Shown piece by piece: positions 17,924 through 25,620 of a stretch of DNA of 64,000 nt (position 1 is the first letter of the stretch; every line of letters begins with the position of its first letter). Source of the stretch: Hoeflea_A sp965228785 (GTDB lineage Bacteria > Pseudomonadota > Alphaproteobacteria > Rhizobiales > Rhizobiaceae). The notes below the pieces were generated by a model. It was not told where the DNA came from and did no database searches. It saw only the letters and a list, made by a program, of their open reading frames with translations. A program made the position numbers and the translations under genes. Where the stretch lies: positions 3,348,001-3,412,000 of the forward strand of contig CBDDIF010000002.1 in NCBI GenBank assembly GCA_965228785.1, read 5' to 3'.

Positions 17924-18571
17924 ATGGCGACTATTTGCACTGCAGATCTCTCGGGACTCCCATCCCCCAAGCGCCTGAAGACACTTTTTCAATCCCTTGC
18001 AGGACTGGACGTCATTATGTCTCCTGAGTGGGAGTATCGCGGTTATAGTTTTGACTCCAAATGGGGTCCGGGCGAAAGCGTGGGCTCCGTAAGAAATGGG
18101 TCCGGAGACGAGCTGTTTGCGCTCTTCGATTCCAATGGCTGTTACATAAAGGGTTTCAGTCGGGCGCATAGGCACAACGACATTCCTGCAAGGGAATTCT
18201 ATGAATTTGTTCCCAAAGTGTTTGTTTCCAGTCAATCGGAGCCTGCCTTTGACCCCGACCATGTCTCATTTTGCTGTTGGTTCGAGGAGGACGTCGGAAG
18301 ATGGGAACATGCCCAGGTCGGTTTGTCCGACCTTGATAGTCTCGACGGATCGGCATTTCTGATGCGCGGTCTAGACGGAAACCCCGACACGTATCGCAGG
18401 ATTGCCGAAGAGCACTACGAGCGATCTCTTCCGATATCGTCGATATCCGCGGTTTACGATCATCACCAGCTTACGGAAGACCTTGTTCGATCACTCAACC
18501 CTGACCGTTCTCTCGCTGGCATCACAGATGAGCTGGCAGCTATCGGCTACCCCTCCAAAGCGTCGGCTTAA
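17924..18571 (+). CDS. Hypothetical protein, 215 residues
   Basis: I do not recognise this family. The protein is acidic, soluble, without signal peptide or membrane segments, and rich in aromatic residues (for example WEYRGYSFDSKW and FCCWFEEDVGRWEH). The middle looks like mixed beta strands; the C-terminal third is more helical (PDTYRRIAEEHYERSL). Composition and codon use look like a real gene, and the 240 bp upstream show no other gene. It stands alone between the receiver-EamA gene and the AEP transporter. It could be an immunity-like or structural protein; there is no firm sign. Confidence 0.6.
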   Translation: MATICTADLSGLPSPKRLKTLFQSLAGLDVIMSPEWEYRGYSFDSKWGPGESVGSVRNGSGDELFALFDSNGCYIKGFSRAHRHNDIPAREFYEFVPKVFVSSQSEPAFDPDHVSFCCWFEEDVGRWEHAQVGLSDLDSLDGSAFLMRGLDGNPDTYRRIAEEHYERSLPISSISAVYDHHQLTEDLVRSLNPDRSLAGITDELAAIGYPSKASA

Positions 18572-18667
18572 AAGTATCTATTCCGACACACCGTGCAGGG
18601 ACACAAATCCATCTTTGAGACCCATGTCGGAAATGGAGGCTTGGTTTTCGTTGCCTGCCGCTTCGCC

Positions 18668-20680
18668 CTACCGAGACCGCCACGCCTGCGTTCTCCGCAG
18701 AATGCCCTTCGACGCGAACAGATGCAGGATGCGGGCGGCGGCGTTGGTGTAGAAGATCATCATGCCCATGGCGGCGGCCGGGGCGATGTCGCCGGCGTCG
18801 TCCATGTTCAGCACCGCGACCGAGGCGAGTGTCGTCTTGGGCGAATAGAGGAACACCACCGCCGATACTGTCGTCATGGCGTTGATGAAGAGATAGATCG
18901 AGATGTCGAGGATTGCCGGCAGGCAGACGGGCACAGTGACGCGGGCGAACAATTTCATCGTCGGCTGCTTGAGCGACGCGGAGACCGATTCGAACTCCCG
19001 GTCCATCTGCTTCAGTGCCGTTACCGCCGTCAGATGCGAGACGGTGTAGAAGTGCGTCACCGTACAGATGACCAGGATTGTCATCGTGCCGTAGATGACG
19101 TTGAGCGGGTTCGCCGGGTTGTTGAAAAAGAAGATGTAGGACAGGCCCAGCACCATGCCGGGAATGGCCATGGGCAGCATGGCGAACATCTGGAAGATCG
19201 AACGCCCCGTCGTGAAGCCGTTGGACTTTTCCACCAGGTAGGCGCCGAAGAATACAACGCTGGTTCCGACCACCGCTGTCAACAGGCCCAGCTTGATCGA
19301 ATTGAAGTAGGACGACCAACCGCCGCCGTCCATACGGTTGAATTCGAAATTGCGCAGGCTGAAACTGAGATCGTAAGGCCAGAACTTGATCAGGGCAGCG
19401 AACTGGCACACGGCCAGCATGCCGATGATGAAGAAGGCGACAACGCTGCAATAGATCAGGAAGATACGGTCGGTCTTCGGGTCCGGCGTCGGTTGGTAGG
19501 GCACGGAACGGGCCGACAGAAGCGCCACCTGCTTACTCTGCACCAACCGATCGACGGCAAAGGCGACGATGGCCGGCACCACGAGCACGACCGACACCAC
19601 GGCGCCCATCTCGAAATTCTGCTGGCCGATGACCTGCTTGTAGATGTCGACCGCCAACACGTTGAACTGGCCGCCGATAACCTTGGGCAGGCCGAAATCG
19701 GTGATCACCAGATTGAACACCACGAAGGCGGCCGAGATCAGGCCGTAGCGAGCGCCGGGAATGGTCACCGTCCAGAAGGTGCGCCAGGAGCTGGCGCGCA
19801 GCGAAACGGCGGCTTCGTAGAGGCGCGCGTCCGATGTGGCCAGCGCCGTCGAGATGATGATGAAGGCATGCGGCAGGGTGAAGAAGACCGAGCCGATGAT
19901 GATGCCGATCGGCCCGTAGATGCTGGCGCCGAACAGCACCTCCTTGATCATGCCCTGGTTGCCGAACAGATAGACCAGCGCGATGCCGGGCAACAGCGAC
20001 GGCACCAGGATCGGCGCCATGGCGACCAGCCGGAAAAACCCCTTGAAGCGCATGCAGCTGCGGTTCAGCGCATAGGCGAACCAGAAGGCCAGCGTTACGG
20101 TAATCACCGTGCTGACCACTGCAATCCACAGCGAGTTGCGGATGGAGTTGGAGAGCGCCGGGGTGGAGAAGAACTTGACGAAGTTGCCGACGCCGGTCGT
20201 CTGCACGGGGCGCAATTGCACCCGGCGGAAGGTGTTGCTGTCGAGCTCGACCCATTCGGTTCCGGTGTGCAGCGTAGAGCCAACCAGGAACCGGCCGGTG
20301 TCCGCCGTGCTGCGAATCTTGTAGAGAACCGGGCTGCGGAAGCTGAAATCGGGGAAGAACTGGGTGACGCCCAGACGACCGTCCGACCCGGTCACCAGGT
20401 CTTCATCCGACAGCAGGTCCATTTCGCTATTCAGTGTCGCGAACGAAACCGCATTGCCGCTGAAAGCACCCGCCTCGTCGCTGACCTGAACCTCGAACTG
20501 ACCAAGGTCGAATTGCGACGTCGACATGCTCTTCGACAGCATGGCGTAGAGCGGCAGCGCCAGGGTGACGATCAGATAGAGCGCGATGACGACCATGCCG
20601 CCGCGCATGATGATATCGTCGCGGCTGAGCTTGCTTCGGACTGCCGGACCGGCCGGCAGGGCGTTGGCGGTATCGCTCAT
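18668..20680 (-). CDS. AEP ABC transporter, fused double permease
   Basis: 670 residues with about 12 membrane helices forming two binding-protein-dependent permease domains in one chain, each with its EAA-type loop (SLRASSWRTFWTVTIPGARY in the first, SLKQPTMKLFARVTVPVCLP in the second). An insert of some 120 mainly extracytoplasmic residues (about 50-170) follows TM1, making it longer than a simple double permease. Its start overlaps the ATPase stop by 4 bp (ATGA), so the two are translationally coupled. With the ATPase and binding protein upstream it fits the 2-aminoethylphosphonate uptake system. A long open frame on the opposite strand is a shadow. Confidence 0.88.
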   Translation of the reverse strand: MSDTANALPAGPAVRSKLSRDDIIMRGGMVVIALYLIVTLALPLYAMLSKSMSTSQFDLGQFEVQVSDEAGAFSGNAVSFATLNSEMDLLSDEDLVTGSDGRLGVTQFFPDFSFRSPVLYKIRSTADTGRFLVGSTLHTGTEWVELDSNTFRRVQLRPVQTTGVGNFVKFFSTPALSNSIRNSLWIAVVSTVITVTLAFWFAYALNRSCMRFKGFFRLVAMAPILVPSLLPGIALVYLFGNQGMIKEVLFGASIYGPIGIIIGSVFFTLPHAFIIISTALATSDARLYEAAVSLRASSWRTFWTVTIPGARYGLISAAFVVFNLVITDFGLPKVIGGQFNVLAVDIYKQVIGQQNFEMGAVVSVVLVVPAIVAFAVDRLVQSKQVALLSARSVPYQPTPDPKTDRIFLIYCSVVAFFIIGMLAVCQFAALIKFWPYDLSFSLRNFEFNRMDGGGWSSYFNSIKLGLLTAVVGTSVVFFGAYLVEKSNGFTTGRSIFQMFAMLPMAIPGMVLGLSYIFFFNNPANPLNVIYGTMTILVICTVTHFYTVSHLTAVTALKQMDREFESVSASLKQPTMKLFARVTVPVCLPAILDISIYLFINAMTTVSAVVFLYSPKTTLASVAVLNMDDAGDIAPAAAMGMMIFYTNAAARILHLFASKGILRRTQAWRSR

Positions 20681-21804
20681 TGCTCTGGCGGCCCGAACGC
20701 CCGCAGGCGTCCCTTCGGCAATTCGATCGTCATGGTGTCGTTGGCATTCAGATCCAGGCGGCGCGCCGCATTGACCGAGAAATCGGCAATCAGTTCATTG
20801 TCGCCGAAGCGGTCGTTCTTGAGGCGACAGCGCCAATAGGAGCCGAGAAACTCCATTTCGTCGATCCGCACCTCGAACGTGTTTTCCGGTGTCTCGATCA
20901 CATCTGGCGCACCGGGCGAACGGGCGCCGTTGCCGTGTGGAATGACATCGTCGGGCCGGATGGCCGCGATAATCTCGCTGCCGTTGGTAAAGTCATGCGA
21001 GCAGCATTTCATCTCGGCGCTGCCGATGCGAACGGATTCCGCCTCGCCCGCCTGGGCCGGTAGCTGGTTCATCTCGCCGATGAAATCGGCAACGAAAAGG
21101 GTTGCCGGATTGCGGTAAATCTCGGTCGGAGTGCCGACCTGCTCAATGACGCCGTGGTTCATGACGACGATGCGGTCGGCCATCGACAACGCTTCTTCCT
21201 GGTCGTGCGTTACCATGACGGTGGTGACGCCGAGCTTTCGTTGCAATTCCTTGATTTCGTGGCGCAGGTGTACACGCACCTTTGCGTCGAGCGCCGACAG
21301 CGGCTCGTCTAGCAGCAGCAGACCGGGGTTGGTCGCGATGGCGCGGGCAAGGGCGATCCGCTGTTGCTGGCCACCGGATAACTGTGCCGGATATTTCCGC
21401 CCCTGGTCGGGCAAGCCCACCAGTTCCAGCAGTTCGGTTACTCGTGCATTGATATCGGTCTTGCTGCGGCCGGCATTTTCAAGCCCGAAGGCGATGTTCT
21501 TCTCGATCGTCAGGTTCGGAAACAGCGCATAGGACTGAAAGACGATGCCGAAATCCCGTTCCGACGGCGGCAGGTTGGACACATCCTGTCCGGCCTGGAC
21601 GATCGTGCCCCGGGTCTGCAGGTCGAGCCCGGCAATCGCCCGCAGCAAGGTCGTCTTGCCACAGCCCGAAGGTCCGAGGAAACAGACGAATTCGCCGTCG
21701 AAGATCTCCAGGGAAATGTCCCGGAGCGCCACGAAATCCCCAAATGCCTTCCACAGATTTTCGATGCGCAGATACAGCGGTACTGTGGCGGTCACCTCGG
21801 TCAC
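20677..21804 (-). CDS. AEP ABC transporter, ATP-binding subunit
   Basis: 375 residues. Walker A is FLGPSGCGKTTLLRAIAG, the signature QLSGGQQQRIALARAIA, Walker B LLLLDEPLSALD and the switch His in MVTHDQEEAL. The C-terminal 120 residues are a TOBE-type regulatory domain with the IRPDDVIPH stretch. It energises the double permease, whose gene overlaps by 4 bp downstream. The binding-protein gene lies 113 bp upstream. It belongs to the spermidine/putrescine/phosphonate branch, and is assigned to AEP by its neighbours. Confidence 0.9.
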   Translation of the reverse strand: MTEVTATVPLYLRIENLWKAFGDFVALRDISLEIFDGEFVCFLGPSGCGKTTLLRAIAGLDLQTRGTIVQAGQDVSNLPPSERDFGIVFQSYALFPNLTIEKNIAFGLENAGRSKTDINARVTELLELVGLPDQGRKYPAQLSGGQQQRIALARAIATNPGLLLLDEPLSALDAKVRVHLRHEIKELQRKLGVTTVMVTHDQEEALSMADRIVVMNHGVIEQVGTPTEIYRNPATLFVADFIGEMNQLPAQAGEAESVRIGSAEMKCCSHDFTNGSEIIAAIRPDDVIPHGNGARSPGAPDVIETPENTFEVRIDEMEFLGSYWRCRLKNDRFGDNELIADFSVNAARRLDLNANDTMTIELPKGRLRAFGPPEQ

Positions 21805-21917
21805 AGGGATCGTCCTTGTCGTTTCGGCTGTCGGTTTATAGCACAGACCGTATCGGCCGCGGCGGGCAAAAGCTGCGAAGGGCGATCCTGTCGCCCCTCG
21901 CTCTTCATCTGATGCGG

Positions 21918-22946
21918 TTACTTCGCTTCCGACTTACCGTCGTAGCGCTTCTGCCACTCTTCGAGGATGGCAGCACGATTGTTGGCGGCGAACTCGAAAT
22001 CATTCTCGATCATCGCGTCGAGCAGCCCTTCCGGGAAGTGCTTGACCGGCTTTGCAACGCCCGGCATGGCGACAACCGCGTAGCCGGAATTGTACATCTC
22101 GTTGGCTTCGCGGGTCACCGAGAAATCGACCAGCTTCTGGGCCGCTTCCTGGTTGGCTGTGCCGGCGACGATGGCCGTTGCTTCCATGTCCCAACCGACA
22201 CCTTCGGACGGAACGATGATTTCCAGCGGCGCACCATCGGCCTTCGACTTGGCGCCACGGAAGGCAAATGAGATGCCGATCGGAATTTCACCGGCAGCCG
22301 CCAGCTTGCATGGCTTGGAACCGGAATGGGTGTAGCGCGAGATGTTCTTGTGCAAGGCGTCCATGTAGTCCCAGCCGCCTTCCTCGCCGAACATCTGCAA
22401 CCAGCTCGAGACATCAAGGAAACCGGTTCCGGAGGAATTCGGATTGGGCATGATGACGTGACCGGCGTATTTCGGGTCGGTCAGATCTTTCCAGGATTTC
22501 GGCGGCTCCAGACCGGCCGCTTCGGCTTCGACGGTGTTGTAGCAGACCGCAGCAACCCAGGCGTCCATGCCGACCCAGCTCGGCACATCGTCATTGTCGA
22601 CGAATTTCGGGTCGAGCTTTTCCACACCGGCAGGTGCATAGGGTTCAAGCATGCCTTCCGATTTCAGCAGCAGCAACGATGTTGCGGCCAGCCCCCAGAT
22701 GACATCCGCCTGCGGGTTGTTCTTTTCGGCCAGCAGCTTGGCGGTGACAATGCCGGTGGAGTCGCGAACCCAGTTGATCTTGATGTCGGGATACGACTTG
22801 TTGAATTCCTCGGCATAGCGGGCCAGATCCTCGGCCTCGACGGCCGTGTAAACGGTCAGCTCGGTCTCCGCTGATGCGGACGATACCGCGGCCGTGGCCA
22901 ACATCCCTGCCGCAAGCGGCATCAGCATGATCTGTTTCAGGCTCAT
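21918..22946 (-). CDS. AEP ABC transporter, periplasmic substrate-binding protein
   Basis: About 342 residues. The signal peptide runs MSLKQIMLMPLAAGMLATAA with cleavage after SSASA; the mature part begins ETELTVYTAVEAEDLARYAE, the usual opening of iron/phosphonate-type binding proteins. PNPNSSGTGFLDV and GKSEAK at the end fit the AEP-binding branch. AGAGGAG before ATG 22946 fixes the start; a frame extension upstream is not coding. It is the first gene of the three-gene minus-strand operon. In this branch the protein catches AEP in the periplasm and hands it to the double permease. Confidence 0.88.
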   Translation of the reverse strand: MSLKQIMLMPLAAGMLATAAVSSASAETELTVYTAVEAEDLARYAEEFNKSYPDIKINWVRDSTGIVTAKLLAEKNNPQADVIWGLAATSLLLLKSEGMLEPYAPAGVEKLDPKFVDNDDVPSWVGMDAWVAAVCYNTVEAEAAGLEPPKSWKDLTDPKYAGHVIMPNPNSSGTGFLDVSSWLQMFGEEGGWDYMDALHKNISRYTHSGSKPCKLAAAGEIPIGISFAFRGAKSKADGAPLEIIVPSEGVGWDMEATAIVAGTANQEAAQKLVDFSVTREANEMYNSGYAVVAMPGVAKPVKHFPEGLLDAMIENDFEFAANNRAAILEEWQKRYDGKSEAK

Positions 22947-23067
22947 TTTGGTTCTCCTCTTTCGCAGTTGCTGCGTTGTGTTCGTTATTGCGCTTTCAGC
23001 GATCCGTATGGCGGATGGCCTAAATTCCACGGGATTCGTTTACAATGCGAATTGATATTTCCTACAA

Positions 23068-23109
23068 CATCATAGGCAACGGTTATACATCATCATAGGA
23101 AATGGTTAT
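23068..23109. promoter_or_regulatory. Two 19-bp direct repeats upstream of the AEP transporter
   Basis: CATCATAGGCAACGGTTAT (23068-23086) and CATCATAGGAAATGGTTAT (23091-23109) differ at two positions and are spaced 23 bp start to start. ATTTCCTA just before them pairs with TAGGAAAT in the second copy. They lie 120-165 bp upstream of the binding-protein start, a likely activator or repressor site for the transporter operon. Confidence 0.55.
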
Positions 23110-23200
23110 GCTGAGCCGCAGCCTTCATCGACATGGCGTTCGGCGGCGAAAGATCGTTCGTCAGCAGACCCTCGTTGATCTTCGGCGGCTACCCGATTGT

Positions 23201-23872
23201 CTATTCACTTGTAACTCTGTTTCGCTGCAGGACGACGGTGTTGATGATCTCGACTGCTTCCTCGTTCGACAGCCCCTGGCGAACCTGGTTCGGTAGCGGG
23301 ATTGCGACAGAGTCATCATCAGCCGCCACCGCCACTCGGAGTGCATCCATGCGTTCGCCTATATCATTTGCAGGGCCATGCGATTTGGCTCCCCGACTGA
23401 CAAAGGACAATAGCAACCGTTTATCCCATGGCAGTTGAACCTTGTGGCTTGACCAACGGCGAACAAGAAACAAAGCACCGCTGCGTTGGCCTTCCTCCGT
23501 CCCTATGGAATAGATCCATGCAGGACCAATGTCGGACCAACCGATTTCCAGGCCGTAAAACCCCAACTGGATGCCCTCTTCGGATAGAATCAGAGCATCC
23601 CGACCAGTGCGGGCCATCAGATATGCGATCAGAACCAGTCCTCCAATTCCAATAAAGATCAACCCAGTTATGGCGGCCAACCCTTCCAATTGGCTTTCTG
23701 CTTCGACCAGGAGAAACGCAAATACGATCAGCGCGAGGCACCCCAAGGGAACGGCCAGAAAAGTCAGCAATCGCCCCATATCTGCCTTCACAACAATCGG
23801 AGGATCGAGCCCAAACCTGCGGAACCGCTCGATGGGTATGGCTGCGTGTCTGAACTCCGGGTTGCTCTTCAT
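23201..23872 (-). CDS. Membrane protein of unknown function, first of two paralogues
   Basis: About 223 residues. After an N-terminal RHAAIPIERFRRFGLDPPIV come two membrane helices (about 30-50 and 58-80), then a cytosolic-looking beta-rich domain (GIQLGFYGLEIGWSDIGPAW) and a C-terminal helix ending EEAVEIINTVVLQRN. The gene just upstream encodes a clear paralogue with the same layout. The domain after the helices resembles a PH-like or bacterial membrane-anchored sensor domain only in outline; I cannot name the family. Start ATG 23872 is preceded by GGGAGCGAG. Gap to the paralogue is 66 bp, so they are one operon. Confidence 0.7.
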   Translation of the reverse strand: MKSNPEFRHAAIPIERFRRFGLDPPIVVKADMGRLLTFLAVPLGCLALIVFAFLLVEAESQLEGLAAITGLIFIGIGGLVLIAYLMARTGRDALILSEEGIQLGFYGLEIGWSDIGPAWIYSIGTEEGQRSGALFLVRRWSSHKVQLPWDKRLLLSFVSRGAKSHGPANDIGERMDALRVAVAADDDSVAIPLPNQVRQGLSNEEAVEIINTVVLQRNRVTSE

Positions 23873-23938
23873 GACCTCGCTCCCAGTCCTTGCACCAAGG
23901 GAATGGCCGCACGACAACCGTTGGCATGCGAACATTGC

Positions 23939-24625
23939 TTATGGTTGGTCGCCCTGCCGAGTAGCCTCTTCGACCGATGGCTGGTTGCGTTCAAGGACGA
24001 CGGTGTTGATGATCTCCGCGGTTTCCTCACTCGACAGGCCGCTACGGAGGTACTCGGCAATCGATATTGCCACAGTATCGTTCTCCGCCAGCGCTGCATT
24101 GCGCAATTTGCTCAACTCATCGTCAGCCTTGGTGCTGGAGCGACGACCCGGATGCGAACTCGCAAAAGAAAACAGCAATCGCCTGTCCCACCGGAGTTGC
24201 CGCCGATAAGCCGACGCCCGGCGTATGAGAAAGAAAACCTGGTGAACAGCCTGCCCCTTAACCACGGTTGTTCTTGTCCAGGCAGGCCCGACATCGCGCC
24301 ACTCGACACTCAAACCGTAAATACCGAGATCGATGCCTGTTTTGGAAAAAACGAGTGTGGCTCGACGTGAAAACGTCAGCAGCAACATGACAAGATACAA
24401 AGCGGTAACGCCAAAAACGACGATGGCGAATGAAGACACCAGTTTCTCAAACTCGTCTAACGACCCAAAGAAGTAAACACCACCAGCGATCAGGCCAACA
24501 CACAGCATAACAAAAAGGCGCATCCGCCTGGTATCGGCCATAAGCGCGATCGGGGGATCGAGCCCTATCTTGCGGAACCGCTCGATCGGAATAACGGGAT
24601 ATCTGTAATCTGCTCCTACTGGCAT
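23939..24625 (-). CDS. Membrane protein of unknown function, second paralogue
   Basis: 228 residues, the same plan as its downstream neighbour: YPVIPIERFRKIGLDPPIAL, two membrane helices (about 35-53 and 60-83), the domain GIDLGIYGLSVEWRDVGPAW and the tail EETAEIINTVVLERN. The conserved blocks (PIERFR, LDPP, GIYGL, DxGPAW, EIINTVVL) show a tandem duplication that has since diverged. No catalytic motif is visible. It is divergent from the small DUF3096 gene, with 112 bp between them. Confidence 0.7.
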   Translation of the reverse strand: MPVGADYRYPVIPIERFRKIGLDPPIALMADTRRMRLFVMLCVGLIAGGVYFFGSLDEFEKLVSSFAIVVFGVTALYLVMLLLTFSRRATLVFSKTGIDLGIYGLSVEWRDVGPAWTRTTVVKGQAVHQVFFLIRRASAYRRQLRWDRRLLFSFASSHPGRRSSTKADDELSKLRNAALAENDTVAISIAEYLRSGLSSEETAEIINTVVLERNQPSVEEATRQGDQP

Positions 24626-24737
24626 GCTTCGTCCTGTGTGGAGCCCGATGTGAACCTACCCAACCCACCGTTGCATTCCGATGGTGATCGTAGGAGAATC
24701 CACCATCCTTTGAAACCCGATTCGAGGAGGCCTTTTC

Positions 24738-24887
24738 ATGGAAATGAGTGTCGTTGGCGTGCAACCGCTGATTTCGTTGATCGCCGGGGTTCTGATCCTG
24801 ATCTTCCCGCGCATTCTGAACTACATCGTGGCGTTCTACCTGATCCTGTTCGGCGTCCTCGGCCTCTGGCCGAACCTCGCCGGTTAA
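24738..24887 (+). CDS. DUF3096 small membrane protein
   Basis: 49 residues, mostly two hydrophobic helices: VQPLISLIAGVLILIFPRIL followed by NYIVAFYLILFGVLGLWPNL. This matches the DUF3096 family of tiny inner-membrane proteins with the pattern of a turn at FPRILNYIVA. Its function is not known. GAGGAGG lies eight bases before the ATG, an almost perfect ribosome site, so the gene is real despite its size. It stands alone between the paralogue pair and a GNAT gene. Confidence 0.85.
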   Translation: MEMSVVGVQPLISLIAGVLILIFPRILNYIVAFYLILFGVLGLWPNLAG

Positions 24888-24934
24888 AGCGGATCCGAGC
24901 GGGTCACACCCGGCCCGGTTGAACGGTCTCGTTA

Positions 24935-24958
24935 ACCTGTGTGCCATGGCACACAGGT
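24935..24958. promoter_or_regulatory. Perfect 24-bp palindrome
   Basis: ACCTGTGTGCCA followed directly by its reverse complement TGGCACACAGGT, with no spacer. It sits 48 bp after the DUF3096 stop and 96 bp before the GNAT start. The lack of a loop argues for a dimeric protein operator rather than a terminator hairpin. Which regulator binds is unknown. Confidence 0.6.
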
Positions 24959-24969
24959 CAATTGGGGTT

Positions 24970-25011
24970 GCCGGGTTTCACTTTTGTGAGACCCGGGCGG
25001 AGTTTTATTTT
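24970..25011 (+). terminator. Possible Rho-independent terminator after DUF3096
   Basis: An imperfect stem of GCCGGGTTTCAC and GTGAGACCCGGGC around a TTTT loop, followed by GGAGTTTTATTTT. The stem has one bulge and one mismatch. It would end transcription from the DUF3096 gene, or act as an attenuator before the GNAT gene. Confidence 0.45.
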
Positions 25012-25053
25012 GCCCTGTGGGTCTTTCCGGTCTGCAGCGGTGAGGAGATCAAA

Positions 25054-25548
25054 ATGCATGAGGTGCGCACCGATCGGCTCCGATTGAGGCAATGGAACGC
25101 CCAGGACATAGGGCCCTATGCCAGGTTTTTCTCCGATGCGGACAGGGCCCGGCATTTCGGCGGGATGCGCAACGTCGATGACGCCTGGCGGCACATGGCC
25201 ATGATGATAGGCCATTGGCAGTTAAACGGCTTTGGGTACTGGGCCGTTGAGGAACTCGATAATGCGGCATTTGTCGGATGCGTGGGGCTCTGGAAATCCG
25301 TGGAATGGCCGGAACTTGAACTTGGCTATTGGATCGACGACAGACAAAGGCGAAAAGGGTTTGCTGAAGAAGCTTGTCGGGCAAGCATCAGGCACGCGCG
25401 TGAAACCCTCAAATCACCCTCGCTCGTCAGCTACATCGTCTCCGACAATCTTCCTTCGCAACAACTGGCTGCCAAACTCGGGGCCCGCTGCGAGCAAACA
25501 ATTGAGTTGGTAGAGCAAGGCCCGCATCTGGTTTATCGCCATTTCTGA
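25054..25548 (+). CDS. GNAT-family N-acetyltransferase (RimJ/RimL-like)
   Basis: 164 residues. It opens TDRLRLRQWNAQDIGPYARF, as RimJ/RimL-type acetyltransferases do, and continues with the acceptor strand LELGYWIDDRQRRKGFAEEA, where RRKGFA takes the place of the Q/RxxGxG/A acetyl-CoA loop. The tail SDNLPSQQLAAKLGARCEQT is the usual last helix. It transfers an acetyl group from acetyl-CoA to an unknown amine. GAGGAG precedes ATG 25054; the frame is open further upstream but runs through the palindrome and hairpin, so the later start is right. Confidence 0.85.
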   Translation: MHEVRTDRLRLRQWNAQDIGPYARFFSDADRARHFGGMRNVDDAWRHMAMMIGHWQLNGFGYWAVEELDNAAFVGCVGLWKSVEWPELELGYWIDDRQRRKGFAEEACRASIRHARETLKSPSLVSYIVSDNLPSQQLAAKLGARCEQTIELVEQGPHLVYRHF

Positions 25549-25620
25549 GGACCGCACCTAACGCTGTTGGCCGGATTGTGAGAGCATCGGCTTCCCGCAC
25601 AATCCTGCCACTGATCCGCT

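Noticed and set aside
18593..20839. 748-codon open frame on the plus strand
   Set aside because: It lies opposite the AEP permease and reads as Arg/His/Glu/Gln-rich text without domains; the minus strand encodes a clear permease.
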